A stretch of DNA of 64,000 nucleotides from Aureimonas sp. AU4 (GCF_001463765.1 NZ_BBWK01000017.1:80435-144434), one strand, 5' to 3'; shown: positions 1 through 17,786, numbered from the stretch's first letter. Translations and numbers: made by a program. The notes: a model not told the origin generated them from the sequence alone.

Positions 1-1608
1 GATCTCAACGCCGATATCCGGGGCGTACCGGTGTCGCTCGCCGCCGCCGTGGTGCCCGATCTCGCGCCCACCGGGACGCTCGACGGAACGGTTCGCGCCA
101 CCGGCTCGGTTTCGGCGCCGGCCGTCGACTACGACCTGCGCGTGGCGAGCCTCAGCCTCCAGCCGACGCGTGAGGCCGGCGTCGGGCCGCTCGACGTCGC
201 GGCGCGCGGCACCTATTCGGGCACCCGCGTCACGGTGGACGGGACGCTCAGCGGCGATGGCCTGCAGTTCTCGGCCAACGGCTCGGTCGGGCTTGCGGGA
301 ACGCCGAGCTTCGACCTCGCCCTCAACGGCACCGCACCGCTCGCGCTCGCCAACCGGACGCTGGCCACGGGCGGCCGTTCGGTGAGCGGCGTGGTCCGGG
401 TCGACGCGCGCGTCACCGGAACGGCGGCGGCGCCCAACGTGACCGGCACGGTCACGACAAGCGGCGCCACCTTCAACGATACGGGCGCCAACGTCTCGCT
501 GGAGAACATCCAGGCCAACATCGCGCTGAACGGCCAGTCGGCGACGATTCAGAGCCTGACCGCCAACGTGCGCTCGGGCGGAACGGTGCGCGTGTCGGGC
601 ACGGTGGGCTTCGGGAACGGCTTCCCGGCCGACCTCACCATCAACGGCGATCAGGTGCGCTACGCCGACGGCGAGTTCGCGACGGTGCGCCTCGACGCTT
701 CGCTGCGCCTCACGGGACCGCTGACGGGCGATGCCCTCCTGTCGGGCACCGTGAACACGAGCGAGATCAACATCCAGGTTCCCGAGAACCTGCCGACCTC
801 GCTGGCCCAGATCGACCTCAAGCGGCGCAACACGCCACCCGCCGTCCTCAGGCAGCTGCGCGAGATCAACCCCGACAGCGGGTCCGGCGGCACGGGCGGC
901 TCGGGCGGCATCCGCCTCGACGTCACCGTGAACGCGCCCAACCGCGTCTTCGTGCGCGGCCGGGGCCTCGACCTCGAGCTCGGCGGCACGATCCGCGTCC
1001 AGGGCCCCGTCTCGGGTCTCGGCGTCAGCGGCGGCTTCGAGCTCCAGCGCGGGCGCTTCCAGCTCCTGTCGCGCCGGCTCGACTTCAGCCGCGCGACGCT
1101 GACCTTCAACGGCGACCTCGTGCCGACGCTCGACCTCCTCGCCTCGTCGGATACGGGCGACGGGGTGACCGTCAACGTCGCGATCACGGGTCCCGCCAAC
1201 GCGCCGAGCTTCTCCTTCACCTCCACCCCTGCCCTGCCGCAGGACGAGGTGCTGGCGCGGCTCGTCTTCGGACAGGGCACGGCCAACCTGTCGCCGCTCC
1301 AGATCGCGCAGCTGGCCTCGGCCGCCGCACAGCTCGCCGGCGTCGGCGGCTCGACGGGCCTTCTCGACAACCTGCGCTCGCAGCTCGGCGTCGACGACAT
1401 CGACATCCGCACGACCGCCGACGGCCAGGCGGCGGTGGGCGTCGGGCGCTACCTCAACGACAATACCTATGTCGGCGTCGACTCCACGGGCCGCGTCTCG
1501 ATCGACCTCGAGCTCGGCGCCGACATCAAGGCACGCGCCGCCGTGGGCGCGAACGGCGGCGAGGTCGGCGTCTTCTACGAGCGCGAATACGGCGACCCGA
1601 AGCCCTGA
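1..1608 (+). CDS. tamB: TamB C-terminal part (translocation and assembly module, DUF490); 5' end outside window
   Basis: The reading frame is open from base 1 to the stop at 1606-1608, so only the last ~535 residues are visible. The protein is rich in Gly, Thr and short beta-strand repeats, as expected for the beta-taco body of TamB. Near nt 1231-1275 it carries the TamB-type stretch ALPQDEVLARLVFG, and it ends with GVGRYLNDNTYVGV and FYEREYGDPKP, typical of the DUF490 C-terminus. The family spans the periplasm from the inner membrane and works with the Omp85 protein TamA in outer-membrane biogenesis and phospholipid transport. TamA is expected just upstream, outside the window. Identification is firm; the N-terminal anchor cannot be seen. 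Confidence 0.9.
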   Translation, partial: DLNADIRGVPVSLAAAVVPDLAPTGTLDGTVRATGSVSAPAVDYDLRVASLSLQPTREAGVGPLDVAARGTYSGTRVTVDGTLSGDGLQFSANGSVGLAGTPSFDLALNGTAPLALANRTLATGGRSVSGVVRVDARVTGTAAAPNVTGTVTTSGATFNDTGANVSLENIQANIALNGQSATIQSLTANVRSGGTVRVSGTVGFGNGFPADLTINGDQVRYADGEFATVRLDASLRLTGPLTGDALLSGTVNTSEINIQVPENLPTSLAQIDLKRRNTPPAVLRQLREINPDSGSGGTGGSGGIRLDVTVNAPNRVFVRGRGLDLELGGTIRVQGPVSGLGVSGGFELQRGRFQLLSRRLDFSRATLTFNGDLVPTLDLLASSDTGDGVTVNVAITGPANAPSFSFTSTPALPQDEVLARLVFGQGTANLSPLQIAQLASAAAQLAGVGGSTGLLDNLRSQLGVDDIDIRTTADGQAAVGVGRYLNDNTYVGVDSTGRVSIDLELGADIKARAAVGANGGEVGVFYEREYGDPKP

Positions 1609-1690
1609 ACCGAAGCGGGCCGTCCGGCGTTATGACGGGGCGATGACAGGCGGGCCGCAGCGCCCGCCTCGCTTCCCGAAAGGTTCGACG

Positions 1691-1918
1691 ATGAGCACCG
1701 AGTCCCTGAAATACGCCAAGTTCGACGACAGCAACGGCCGCAGCCACGCCTCGCCCGACGCCGTGGTGGACCATCCGGACCTCGACCACGACGAGAAGCA
1801 CTCGATCCTGAAGGAATGGCGCGCCCGGGTCGACGCCGACAACCGCGCCGACGGGATCGACCCGAACGCCTCGACGCTGGACCAGGCGATCGAGCGTCTG
1901 GCGGGCCTTCGCACCTGA
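1691..1918 (+). CDS. Small acidic hypothetical protein (75 aa)
   Basis: I do not know a function for this gene. The ATG at 1691 is preceded at a good distance by the purine-rich stretch GAAAGG (about 1678-1683), which decides the start over longer in-frame versions. The protein is hydrophilic, has no signal peptide or membrane segment, and holds a helical stretch around residues 27-45 with the pattern HPDLDHDEKHSILKEW. That pattern resembles a group of short alphaproteobacterial hypothetical proteins with an xLsxeEKraiLxxW core, but this is a memory-based resemblance. It lies 82 bp after tamB and 171 bp before pgi, all on the same strand; no promoter of its own is evident. Confidence 0.65.
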   Translation: MSTESLKYAKFDDSNGRSHASPDAVVDHPDLDHDEKHSILKEWRARVDADNRADGIDPNASTLDQAIERLAGLRT

Positions 1919-2089
1919 TCTTCCCGCTCCCGCAGCCCGGCGACCGGCCCTTTCGGCCCGCAGCCATGTTTATGGCGCCGGCGGGTTTGACGAGGCCGCC
2001 AGTCCTGCGTCAACTTGGGTTTAGCGAGAGGTCCGCTATGTAGCGGGTCTCCCGCCGTCTGCTGCGGCGCAACAACGGACCCGATTCTC

Positions 2090-3742
<1,653 letters not shown>

Positions 3743-3747
3743 CCCGT

Positions 3748-6222
<2,475 letters not shown>

Positions 6223-6247
6223 GGGCCGGGATAAATTTTGTGGGTCG

Positions 6248-6283
6248 AGCGCCCGCCTGCTGCCAGCGCAGCGGGCGGGCGCT
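6248..6283 (+). other. Hairpin between glgP and glgC
   Basis: A 10-bp perfect stem (AGCGCCCGCC at 6248-6257 with GGCGGGCGCT at 6274-6283) can extend inward through a TGCTG/CAGC pairing with a one-base bulge. It lies 25 bp after the glgP stop and about 93 bp before the glgC start. No long T tract follows, so it may be a weak terminator, an mRNA 3' stabiliser for pgi-glgP, or a 5'-leader structure for glgC. Confidence 0.45.
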
Positions 6284-6376
6284 ATGTTTCAGGCCGTCAC
6301 GAATCCTGCGAGGCGCGGGTCGGGCGGCATGCAAGGGCTCAAAGGCCCACGCGTAAGGGGGAGGAGTCGAGGGACG

Positions 6377-10718
<4,342 letters not shown>

Positions 10719-10728
10719 CCGGGCGTCC

Positions 10729-11310
10729 GTGAGCGACGTTCTCGCCCGGCGGGGCCTTGCGCCCCGCTGGCTCCTCGCCTCGCTTCTCGTCGCGCTCTGC
10801 GCCGGCGCGGTGCTGCTTCTGATGGGCCGCGTACCGATCTGCCCCTGCGGATACGTGAAGCTCTGGCACGGCGAGGTCGTGTCGTCCGAGAACTCGCAGC
10901 ACCTCTCCGACTGGTACTCGCCTTCGCACCTGATCCACGGGCTCCTGTTCTACGGCGCCCTGCATCTCCTGCTGCGGCGGTGCCCGCTCGGGCTCCGCCT
11001 TTTCCTCGCGACGCTCATTGAGGCGGCGTGGGAGATCGCCGAGAACACGGACGCTGTGATCGGGCGCTACCGCGAGGCGACGATCGCGCTCGACTACTAC
11101 GGCGACAGCGTCGTCAACTCGCTGTCGGACATCGGCTTCATGATGCTCGGCTTCTGGCTCGCCTCGCGCCTGCCGGTCTGGGCGAGCGTTCTGATCGCGG
11201 TCGCGTTCGAGACCCTGACGACCTGGCTGATCCGCGACGGCCTCGCCCTCAACGTCCTGATGCTCGTCTACCCGCTGGACACGGTGCGGCAATGGCAGGG
11301 AGGCGCCTGA
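10729..11310 (+). CDS. DUF2585 (UPF0314) family membrane protein
   Basis: The 193-aa protein matches the DUF2585/UPF0314 family by its layout: a hydrophobic segment near residues 14-34, the conserved CPCGYVKLWHGEV and NSQHLSDWYSPSHLIHG stretches, the acidic block EAAWEIAENTDAVI and the DYYGDSVVNSLSDIGFM stretch, with further membrane segments near residues 61-80, 130-150 and 150-170. Biochemical function is unknown. The GTG start at 10729 lies 10 bp after pgm, and the gene ends 1 bp before the glgX ATG, so it is embedded in the glycogen operon; whether it acts there is not shown by the sequence. Confidence 0.85.
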   Translation: MSDVLARRGLAPRWLLASLLVALCAGAVLLLMGRVPICPCGYVKLWHGEVVSSENSQHLSDWYSPSHLIHGLLFYGALHLLLRRCPLGLRLFLATLIEAAWEIAENTDAVIGRYREATIALDYYGDSVVNSLSDIGFMMLGFWLASRLPVWASVLIAVAFETLTTWLIRDGLALNVLMLVYPLDTVRQWQGGA

Positions 11311-11311
11311 C

Positions 11312-13306
11312 ATGCGGATCACGGCCGAACACGGATGCCCGGAGCGCCTGGGCGCCAGCCTTTCGCCGGACGGCGTCCATTTCGCGGTCGCCTCGGCGGA
11401 CGCGACGCGGATCGAGCTCTGCCTGTTCGAGCCGGGATCGGCGCGCGAGACGGCCCGCCTTCCCCTGCCCGGCCGCCGGGGCGACCGCTGGTTCGGCTTC
11501 GTGCCGGGGCTGGAGGCGGGCGCTCTCTACGGTTATCGCGCGCACGGCCCCTTCGATCCCGCGCGCGCCCTGCGCTTCGACCCGGCCAAGCTTCTGGTCG
11601 ACCCTTATGCGCTGGAGATCGACCGGCCCTTCGTCTACCACCCGGCGCTCGCCGCGCCCGCCACGGACCGTCTCGACACGGCGGCCCTCGTGCCGCGCGC
11701 CGTGGTCGTCGACCCGCCGCGCGACGCCGGGCGCCTGCCCCCAGGGCGGCCGGGTCTCACCTATGAGCTGAACGTGCGCGGCTTCACGCAGCGCCATCCC
11801 GATGTGCCCGAGCGCCTGCGCGGCACGCTCGCCGCGCTCGCTGAGCCGGCGGTTCTCGACCATATCGCGGGGCTCGGCATCGCGTCGGTCGAGCTCATGC
11901 CGATCGCCGCCTTTCTCGACGAGCGCCATCTCGTGCGCCTCGGCCTCACCAATGCCTGGGGCTACAACCCGATCTGTCACATGGCGCCGGACCCGCGCCT
12001 CGTACCCGGCGGCTGGACCGAGGTGCGCCGCGTGACAGAGGCCTTCCACGCACGCGGCATCCGCGTCCTCCTCGACGTCGTCCTCAACCATTCCGGCGAG
12101 AGCGACCGGATCGGCCCGACCGTCTCCTGCCGCGGCCTCGACAACCGCCGCTTCTACCGCCACGAGCCGGACGGCGAGCTCGTCAACGTGACGGGCACCG
12201 GCAACACCTTCGCGCTCGACCGCGAGCCGGGCCTCGGACTGGCCCTTGCGACGCTGCGCGCCTGGGGCGAGCGCGGCGGCATCGACGGCTTCCGCTACGA
12301 TCTGGCGCCCGTTCTCGGCCGCACCGACGAGGGCTTCCGCGCGGACGCGCCCCTGCTGCGGGCGATCGCCGCCGACCCCGTCCTCGCCACCATGATCCAT
12401 GTCGCCGAGCCCTGGGACATCGGCATGGGCGGCTATCAGGTCGGCCGTTTTCCGCAGCCCTTCCTGGAATGGGGCGACGGCTTCCGCGACGACGTTCGGC
12501 GCTTCTGGCGCGGCGACCGCCAGACCCTGTCGGGGCTGGCGACGCGGCTCGCCGGCTCGCCCGACCGCTTCGACCCCGAAACTCGGCGCCCGAGCGACTG
12601 CGTCAATTTCGTCTGCGCACATGACGGCTTCTCGCTGCTCGACCTCGTCTCCTACGAGGACAAGCACAACTGGGCGAACGGCGAGGAGAACCGCGACGGC
12701 CACGGCGACAACCATTCCTGGAACAACGGGGTGGAGGGCGAGACCGCCGACCCCAGCGTGCGCGCGGCGCGCGGCCGCGACAGGCGCGCGCTTCTCGCCA
12801 CCCTTTTCCTGGCGCGCGGCACGCCCCTGATCGTGGCGGGCGACGAGTTCGGCCGCACGCAGCACGGCAACAACAACGCCTATGCGCAGGACAACCCGAC
12901 GACCTGGATCGACTGGGAGGCCGCCGACCTCGACCTCGCGCGCTTCACCGCCGGGCTCGCCGCGCTGCGCCGCGCGGAGCCGGCGCTCCATGACGACCGC
13001 TTCCTTCTCGGCCTCCCGCTCGGCGGCGAGCCCGACGTCACGTGGCTCGGGCGCGAGGGCGCGCCCATGGAGCCGGCGGAATGGGAAGAGCGGACAACGA
13101 ACTGGCTCGGGCTGCGCCTGGCGGGCGGAGCGGGGGGCCCCGCGGTCCTTGCCTATCTCAACGCCTCGCTTGGGGCGGTCGCGGTCGAGCCCCCTCCCGG
13201 CCGCTGGCGGCTCCTCCTGCGCTCCGACGCGCCGGGCGAGGCGCTGGAGACCGCGCCGCTTTCGCTTCCGCCGCGCTCTGTCACGATCTTCGCCGCCGAG
13301 GCGTGA
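11312..13306 (+). CDS. glgX: Glycogen debranching enzyme GlgX
   Basis: GlgX (GH13_11, CBM48 + alpha-amylase domain, 664 aa) cleaves alpha-1,6 branches left by GlgP. The N-terminal CBM48 fold is followed by the isoamylase-type blocks YELNVRGFTQRHPDV, LLDVVLNHSGE (region I), GIDGFRYDLAPVLGR with the nucleophile Asp (region II), IHVAEPWDIGMGGYQ with the general acid Glu (region III) and FVCAHDGFSLLDLVSY (region IV). The ATG is 1 bp after the DUF2585 stop, and a GGGAGG-type ribosome site lies in the end of that gene. It closes the glycogen operon. Confidence 0.95.
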   Translation: MRITAEHGCPERLGASLSPDGVHFAVASADATRIELCLFEPGSARETARLPLPGRRGDRWFGFVPGLEAGALYGYRAHGPFDPARALRFDPAKLLVDPYALEIDRPFVYHPALAAPATDRLDTAALVPRAVVVDPPRDAGRLPPGRPGLTYELNVRGFTQRHPDVPERLRGTLAALAEPAVLDHIAGLGIASVELMPIAAFLDERHLVRLGLTNAWGYNPICHMAPDPRLVPGGWTEVRRVTEAFHARGIRVLLDVVLNHSGESDRIGPTVSCRGLDNRRFYRHEPDGELVNVTGTGNTFALDREPGLGLALATLRAWGERGGIDGFRYDLAPVLGRTDEGFRADAPLLRAIAADPVLATMIHVAEPWDIGMGGYQVGRFPQPFLEWGDGFRDDVRRFWRGDRQTLSGLATRLAGSPDRFDPETRRPSDCVNFVCAHDGFSLLDLVSYEDKHNWANGEENRDGHGDNHSWNNGVEGETADPSVRAARGRDRRALLATLFLARGTPLIVAGDEFGRTQHGNNNAYAQDNPTTWIDWEAADLDLARFTAGLAALRRAEPALHDDRFLLGLPLGGEPDVTWLGREGAPMEPAEWEERTTNWLGLRLAGGAGGPAVLAYLNASLGAVAVEPPPGRWRLLLRSDAPGEALETAPLSLPPRSVTIFAAEA

Positions 13307-13360
13307 AACCGGCGCGGCAAGGCGCTACATGACGGCTTTGCGCGGGACCCGACGCTCTTC

Positions 13361-15178
13361 ATGCCTATCCAGGAACTGCCCCCCACCCTGATCGACCAGA
13401 TCGCCGCCGGCGAGGTGGTGGAGCGGCCGGCCAGCGTCGTGAAGGAGCTGGTCGAGAACGCGCTGGACGCGGGCGCCCGGCGCATCGAGATCGTGACGGC
13501 GGGCGGCGGCAAGTCGCTGATCCGCGTTTCCGACGACGGCTGCGGCATTCCGGAAGGGGAACTCGCCCTGGCGCTGCGCCGCCACTGCACCTCGAAGATG
13601 GCTGATGGTCTCGACGCCATCTCCACGCTGGGCTTTCGCGGCGAGGCGCTGCCCTCGATCGGATCGGTCGCGCACCTCACCTTGCGCTCGCGCGTCAAGG
13701 GCGCGCCCGCGCACGAGATGGTGGTGGAAGGCGGTCGCATGAGCGGACCGCGCCCGGCAGCCCTCGGCGGCGGCACGGCGATCGAGGTGCGCGACCTCTT
13801 CCAGGCGGTGCCCGCGCGCCTCAAGTTCCTGAAAGGCGAGCGCGCCGAGGCACAAGCCATCACCGAGGTCGTGCGGCGCATCGCGCTGGCCTTCCCGCAC
13901 GTGCGCTTCGAGCTGGCGGGCGAGGACCGGTCCGAGACGGTGCTTGCCGCCGTCGACGAGAGCGACCGCATCGCGCGCGCGGCGGCCGTGATCGGCGCGG
14001 ACTTCGCCGAGAACGCGCTCCCCCTCGACGCCGAGCGCGAGGGTATCAGGCTCACCGGCTGGGTGGGCCTGCCGAGCTTCCATCGCGGCACGGCCGCGCA
14101 TCAGTACGCCTACGTGAACGGCCGCCCCGTGCGCGACCGGCAGATCCTCTCGGCGATCCGCGGCGCCTATGGCGACCTCATGGTCAAGGACCGCCATCCG
14201 GTCTGCGTCCTGTTCCTGGAGGTCGATCCGCGCGACGTCGACGTCAACGTCCATCCCGCGAAAAGCGACGTGCGCTTTCGCGACCCCGCGCTGGTGCGCG
14301 GCCTCGTGGTCGGCGCGATCCGCCGCCTGATGCTGGATCGGGGCCTTCGTGGCTCGACGGAAGGGGCCGACGGGCTGCTTCAGCGCTTTCGCGCCGGCGG
14401 TGGCAGCTGGCAGGCGCCGCCCCCGCCCCCGCCTTTCGAGGCGGCCAGCCATCCGTTCCGCCCGTTGGACACGGCACCGCCCGGCCCCGGTCGCGGCTCT
14501 GGCCTGGCCGAGCGGGAAACGCGCTTCGGCGGCTTCGAGCCCTCCGCGCGCGCGGCCCCCGCAGCCCTGTCCCAGACCCCGGCACCCGCCGCCGACTATC
14601 CGCTCGGCGCCGCCCGCGCCCAGGTCGGACGCGCCTTCGTGGTGGCCGAGACAGCCGACAGCCTCGTGATCGTCGACCAGCACGCCGCGCACGAGCGCCT
14701 CGTCTTCGAGGCGCTAAAGGACGCGCTGCACGCCCGCGCCCTTCCCTCCCAGATGCTGCTCCTGCCCGAGGTCGTGGACCTCACCGAGGCCGAGGCGGAC
14801 CGGCTGGCGGGCGAGAGCGAGACGCTCTCGCGCTTCGGCCTCGTCGTCGAGCGCTTCGGCCCGGCCGGGCTCATGGTGCGTGGGACGCCGGCTCTGCTCG
14901 GCGAGGTGGATGCGCATCGCCTCCTCCGGGATCTCGCCGACGAGGGCGCCGACGGGCCGGGCTCAGGCGCTCCCCTGCGCGCGCGGCTCGACCACGTGGC
15001 GGCCACCATGGCGTGCCACGGCTCGGTGCGCGCCGGACGTACCCTGCGCCCCGAGGAGATGAACGCGCTCCTGCGCCGCATGGAGGCGGTGCCGGGCTCG
15101 GGCACCTGCAACCACGGCCGCCCGACCTTCATCGAGCTGAAGCTCGCCGACATCGAGCGCCTGTTCGGCCGGCGTTGA
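13361..15178 (+). CDS. mutL: DNA mismatch repair protein MutL
   Basis: The N-terminal GHKL ATPase motifs are clear: [14 protein letters not shown] and [13 protein letters not shown] Pro/Ala-rich linker spans about residues 345-410. The C-terminal dimerisation domain holds [12 protein letters not shown] from about residue 439, which fits the DQHA-x2-E-x4-E metal-binding motif of nicking MutL proteins, plus [12 protein letters not shown] and CNHGRPTF. This implies that strand incision is done by MutL itself, as expected in bacteria without MutH. The product is 605 aa. The gene follows glgX after 54 bp and is followed by a DUF2093 gene, an arrangement common in rhizobia. Confidence 0.96.
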   Translation: MPIQELPPTLIDQIAAGEVVERPASVVKELVENALDAGARRIEIVTAGGGKSLIRVSDDGCGIPEGELALALRRHCTSKMADGLDAISTLGFRGEALPSIGSVAHLTLRSRVKGAPAHEMVVEGGRMSGPRPAALGGGTAIEVRDLFQAVPARLKFLKGERAEAQAITEVVRRIALAFPHVRFELAGEDRSETVLAAVDESDRIARAAAVIGADFAENALPLDAEREGIRLTGWVGLPSFHRGTAAHQYAYVNGRPVRDRQILSAIRGAYGDLMVKDRHPVCVLFLEVDPRDVDVNVHPAKSDVRFRDPALVRGLVVGAIRRLMLDRGLRGSTEGADGLLQRFRAGGGSWQAPPPPPPFEAASHPFRPLDTAPPGPGRGSGLAERETRFGGFEPSARAAPAALSQTPAPAADYPLGAARAQVGRAFVVAETADSLVIVDQHAAHERLVFEALKDALHARALPSQMLLLPEVVDLTEAEADRLAGESETLSRFGLVVERFGPAGLMVRGTPALLGEVDAHRLLRDLADEGADGPGSGAPLRARLDHVAATMACHGSVRAGRTLRPEEMNALLRRMEAVPGSGTCNHGRPTFIELKLADIERLFGRR

Positions 15179-15179
15179 C

Positions 15180-15201
15180 TTCGCGCGCCGCTTCGCGCGA
15201 A
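15180..15201 (+). other. Hairpin after mutL
   Basis: TTCGCGCG (15180-15187) and CGCGCGAA (15194-15201) form a perfect 8-bp stem with a 6-base loop directly behind the mutL stop. No T tract follows, so it is at best a weak or factor-dependent terminator. Confidence 0.35.
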
Positions 15202-15241
15202 CACGGAACCCACGAAACGCGATGAACCGAGGCGACACCCG

Positions 15242-15457
15242 ATGATGAACCGCATGGACAGCGGCGGCGAGGCGAAGCTGCGCTACGGCGATGCCGACTT
15301 CGAGGTGCTGCGCCCCGGCGCCTACGTGCGCTGCGCGGTAACGGGCGAGGCCATCCCGCTCGACCTCCTGCGCTACTGGAGCGCCGAGCGCCAGGAGCCG
15401 TACCGCGACGCGGCGGCGTCGCTCCAGCGCGAGCTTCAGCTGCGCGGCCGGGCCTGA
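15242..15457 (+). CDS. DUF2093 family small protein (71 aa)
   Basis: The short cytosolic protein matches DUF2093: AKLRYGDADFEVLRPGAYVRC, then AVTGEAIPLDLLRYWS and RQEPYRDAAAS. Its function is unknown. It is restricted, as far as I know, to Alphaproteobacteria and usually sits beside mutL/lpxK as it does here. Two ATG codons (15242 and 15245) can start it. The 3' end overlaps the convergent lpxK gene by 22 bp, so the two stop codons lie inside each other's coding sequence. Confidence 0.85.
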   Translation: MMNRMDSGGEAKLRYGDADFEVLRPGAYVRCAVTGEAIPLDLLRYWSAERQEPYRDAAASLQRELQLRGRA

Positions 15458-16464
15458 AAGCGCCGCAGGGTCTCATCGACGAGCCGGCGCGCGCCGTCCT
15501 CGCCGATCTCGAGCCGATGCTCTAGGACAAGGGCGCGCATGGCCAGGCCGCGCACGGGCCCCGGTCCCGCCCCCGTCATGCGGGCGCGGTCCTTGGCGGT
15601 GGTCACCAGCGCGAGCCCGAGGCTGTCGGCCTCCTGCAGGAGCGATCGCGCGTCCTCGCCGGTATAGGGATGGTGGTCGGGAAAGCGCTGCTCGGCCACG
15701 ATCTCGGCGCCCGCCCCGCGCAGCGCGCGCGCGAACTTCTCGCCGTCGGCGATGCCGGAAAAGGCGAGGCAGCGCAGCCCCCGGAAGGCCTCGCCGTTGG
15801 GCGCGAGCGAGCGGGCGCGGTAGACCGGGCGGCCGGCCAGCTCTCCCAGCGCCTCGACGGCGCGAGTCCCCTCCCCCTCGCCCGCCACGAGAAGCGCCGA
15901 GGCGCGCTCCAACTGAAGATCGAGGCTCGCCCGCAACGGCCCGGCCGGCAGGACGCGGCGGTTGCCCAGCGCGCGGTGCGCGTCCACCACGAGGAGCGCG
16001 AGATCGGGATGAAGGCGCGCGCTCTGGAAGCCGTCGTCCATGATCGCGAGGTCGCAGCCCTCGGCCCGGAGCGTTGCCGCGCCCGCCCCGCGGTCTCGTG
16101 CGACCACGGTGGGCGCAAGGGCCGCGAGCAGCAGCGGCTCGTCGCCGATCAGCGCGGCGCCGTCGCGCCCGTCGGCGACGAGATGGGGCGCCCCGCGCCC
16201 CGCCGTGCCGCCATGGCCGCGGGTGAGAAAGCCCGGCCGCAGCCCGAGCGCCAGAGCCGCCTCGGCCAGCGCCAGCGCGGTCGGTGTCTTGCCGGCACCG
16301 CCCACGGTCGGGTTGCCGACGCACAGAACCGGGATCGCGGCCTGCGCCGTGGCGCCCGCCCGCAGGCGCCTGTCGGCCGCCGTGCGGTAGAGGAGCGCGG
16401 GCAGCGCCAGGGCGGCCGACCGCAGGCCCGGCTCGCGCCACCAGAAGGCGGGCGCGCGCGCCAC
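15436..16464 (-). CDS. lpxK: Tetraacyldisaccharide 4'-kinase (lipid A kinase)
   Basis: LpxK phosphorylates the 4' position of the tetraacyl-disaccharide precursor of lipid A at the inner membrane. The 342-aa protein has the family start RAPAFWWREPGLRSAALALP, a membrane-associated N-terminal helix, the P-loop variant VGGAGKTPTALALAE near residue 55, the RGHGG element and the DDGFQ motif (IMDDGFQSARLHPDL). The GTG start at 16464 lies 2 bp after the waaA stop. It is the last gene of the minus-strand envelope operon, and its end overlaps the convergent DUF2093 gene by 22 bp. Confidence 0.95.
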   Translation of the reverse strand: MARAPAFWWREPGLRSAALALPALLYRTAADRRLRAGATAQAAIPVLCVGNPTVGGAGKTPTALALAEAALALGLRPGFLTRGHGGTAGRGAPHLVADGRDGAALIGDEPLLLAALAPTVVARDRGAGAATLRAEGCDLAIMDDGFQSARLHPDLALLVVDAHRALGNRRVLPAGPLRASLDLQLERASALLVAGEGEGTRAVEALGELAGRPVYRARSLAPNGEAFRGLRCLAFSGIADGEKFARALRGAGAEIVAEQRFPDHHPYTGEDARSLLQEADSLGLALVTTAKDRARMTGAGPGPVRGLAMRALVLEHRLEIGEDGARRLVDETLRRFQARPRS

Positions 16465-16466
16465 CG

Positions 16467-17786
16467 CTAGCGCCCGCCCCGGCGGTCGCGCCGCACCTCA
16501 AGCCGCAGCGGCAGGAGGAAGGGGTCGAGAGCCGCGATCGTCCGATCCAGAGCGCCGCCCATCTCGCCCACCGCCTCGCACGCGCCCGCCATCATGGCGC
16601 GCCGCGCCTCGGGGTCCGCGAAGAGCTGGGCGACCGCCTGCCCGAGTTCCGCCTCGCTCTCCACGAGCCGCACGCCGCCGCGCGACAGGAGCTTGGCGTA
16701 GACGTCGCGGAAGTTCTGCACCATGCGGCCCGAGACGATCGCGGTCTGGAGCATGGCGGCCTCCATCGGATTCTGCCCACCCTCAGCGCTCAGCGACTTG
16801 CCGATGAAGGCGATCTCGCAGAGCCGGAGGTAGAAGCCCATGTCGCCGATCGTGTCGCCGATCAGGACGTCGGTGGTGGGATCGGGCAGCTCGCCCCGGC
16901 TCCAGCGCGCGGCGCGAAGGCCGAGCGTGGCGAGTTCGCGCTCGATCGCGTCGGCGCGCTCGATATGGCGCGGCACGATCACGGTGAGGAGGCGCGGCCG
17001 GTCCTCGCGCAGGGCAAGGTGAACCCGCGCCGCCATCATCTCCTCGCCCTCGTGGGTCGAGAGCGCCGCCCAGACCGGGCGCAGCGCGATCACGCGGCGG
17101 GCCTCCTGGAGGTCGCGGGCGTCGGCGCCGGGCGGGGGCGCGTCGGCCTTGAGGTTGCCGGCGACGCTCACCGAGCGCGCGCCGAGCAGATGGTAGCGCT
17201 CGCCGTCGATCGCCGACTGGGCGACGATGTGGGCGAGATTCTCCAGAAGCGTTTCGGCGAGCCAGGGCACCGACTTCCAGCGCCGGAACGAGCGGTCCGA
17301 CAGGCGCGCGTTGACGAGGATCTGCGGCACGCGGCGGCGCTGCAGCTCGGCCATGGTCATGGGCCAGAGCTCGCTCTCGGCGAAGACGGCGAGATCGGGC
17401 CGCCAATGGTCGAGGAAGCGGCGTACGCAGGGGCGAAGGTCGAGCGGCACGTACTGATGGATGACCTCGGTGCCGAGGCGCTCCTCGACCAGCCCCGCCG
17501 AGGTGACGGTACCCGTGGTCATGAGCACGGCGACGCCGGTGGCCGCGATCTCGCGCACCATGGGCTCGACCGCCGCACTCTCGCCGACGCTCGCGGCGTG
17601 GACCCAGACGAGCGGCTGGCCGGGCGGGCGCGGCTCGCTCGCGTGCCCGTAGCGCTCGCGCCGTCGCGCGGGCTCCTCCTTGCCGCGCCCGGCGCGCCAG
17701 CGGACATAGCCGCCGATCGCGGGATAGGCGGCCTGGCCGAGGAGGCGGTAGGCTCCGAGCGCCGTGCGCGACAGGCGGTCGCTCAC
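16467..17786 (-). CDS. waaA: 3-deoxy-D-manno-octulosonic acid (Kdo) transferase
   Basis: WaaA/KdtA (GT30, 439 aa) attaches Kdo from CMP-Kdo to lipid IVA at the cytoplasmic face of the inner membrane. An N-terminal hydrophobic anchor (about residues 8-28) is followed by WVHAASVGESAAVEPM, which contains the conserved catalytic Glu, and by FAESELWPMTM and NARLSDRSFRRW. The C-terminal lobe has FIGKSLSAEGGQNPMEAA, the CMP-Kdo binding element. The GTG start at 17786 overlaps the stop of the preceding acyltransferase gene (GTGA), and lpxK follows after 2 bp, so all three genes appear translationally coupled. Confidence 0.95.
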   Translation of the reverse strand: MSDRLSRTALGAYRLLGQAAYPAIGGYVRWRAGRGKEEPARRRERYGHASEPRPPGQPLVWVHAASVGESAAVEPMVREIAATGVAVLMTTGTVTSAGLVEERLGTEVIHQYVPLDLRPCVRRFLDHWRPDLAVFAESELWPMTMAELQRRRVPQILVNARLSDRSFRRWKSVPWLAETLLENLAHIVAQSAIDGERYHLLGARSVSVAGNLKADAPPPGADARDLQEARRVIALRPVWAALSTHEGEEMMAARVHLALREDRPRLLTVIVPRHIERADAIERELATLGLRAARWSRGELPDPTTDVLIGDTIGDMGFYLRLCEIAFIGKSLSAEGGQNPMEAAMLQTAIVSGRMVQNFRDVYAKLLSRGGVRLVESEAELGQAVAQLFADPEARRAMMAGACEAVGEMGGALDRTIAALDPFLLPLRLEVRRDRRGGR

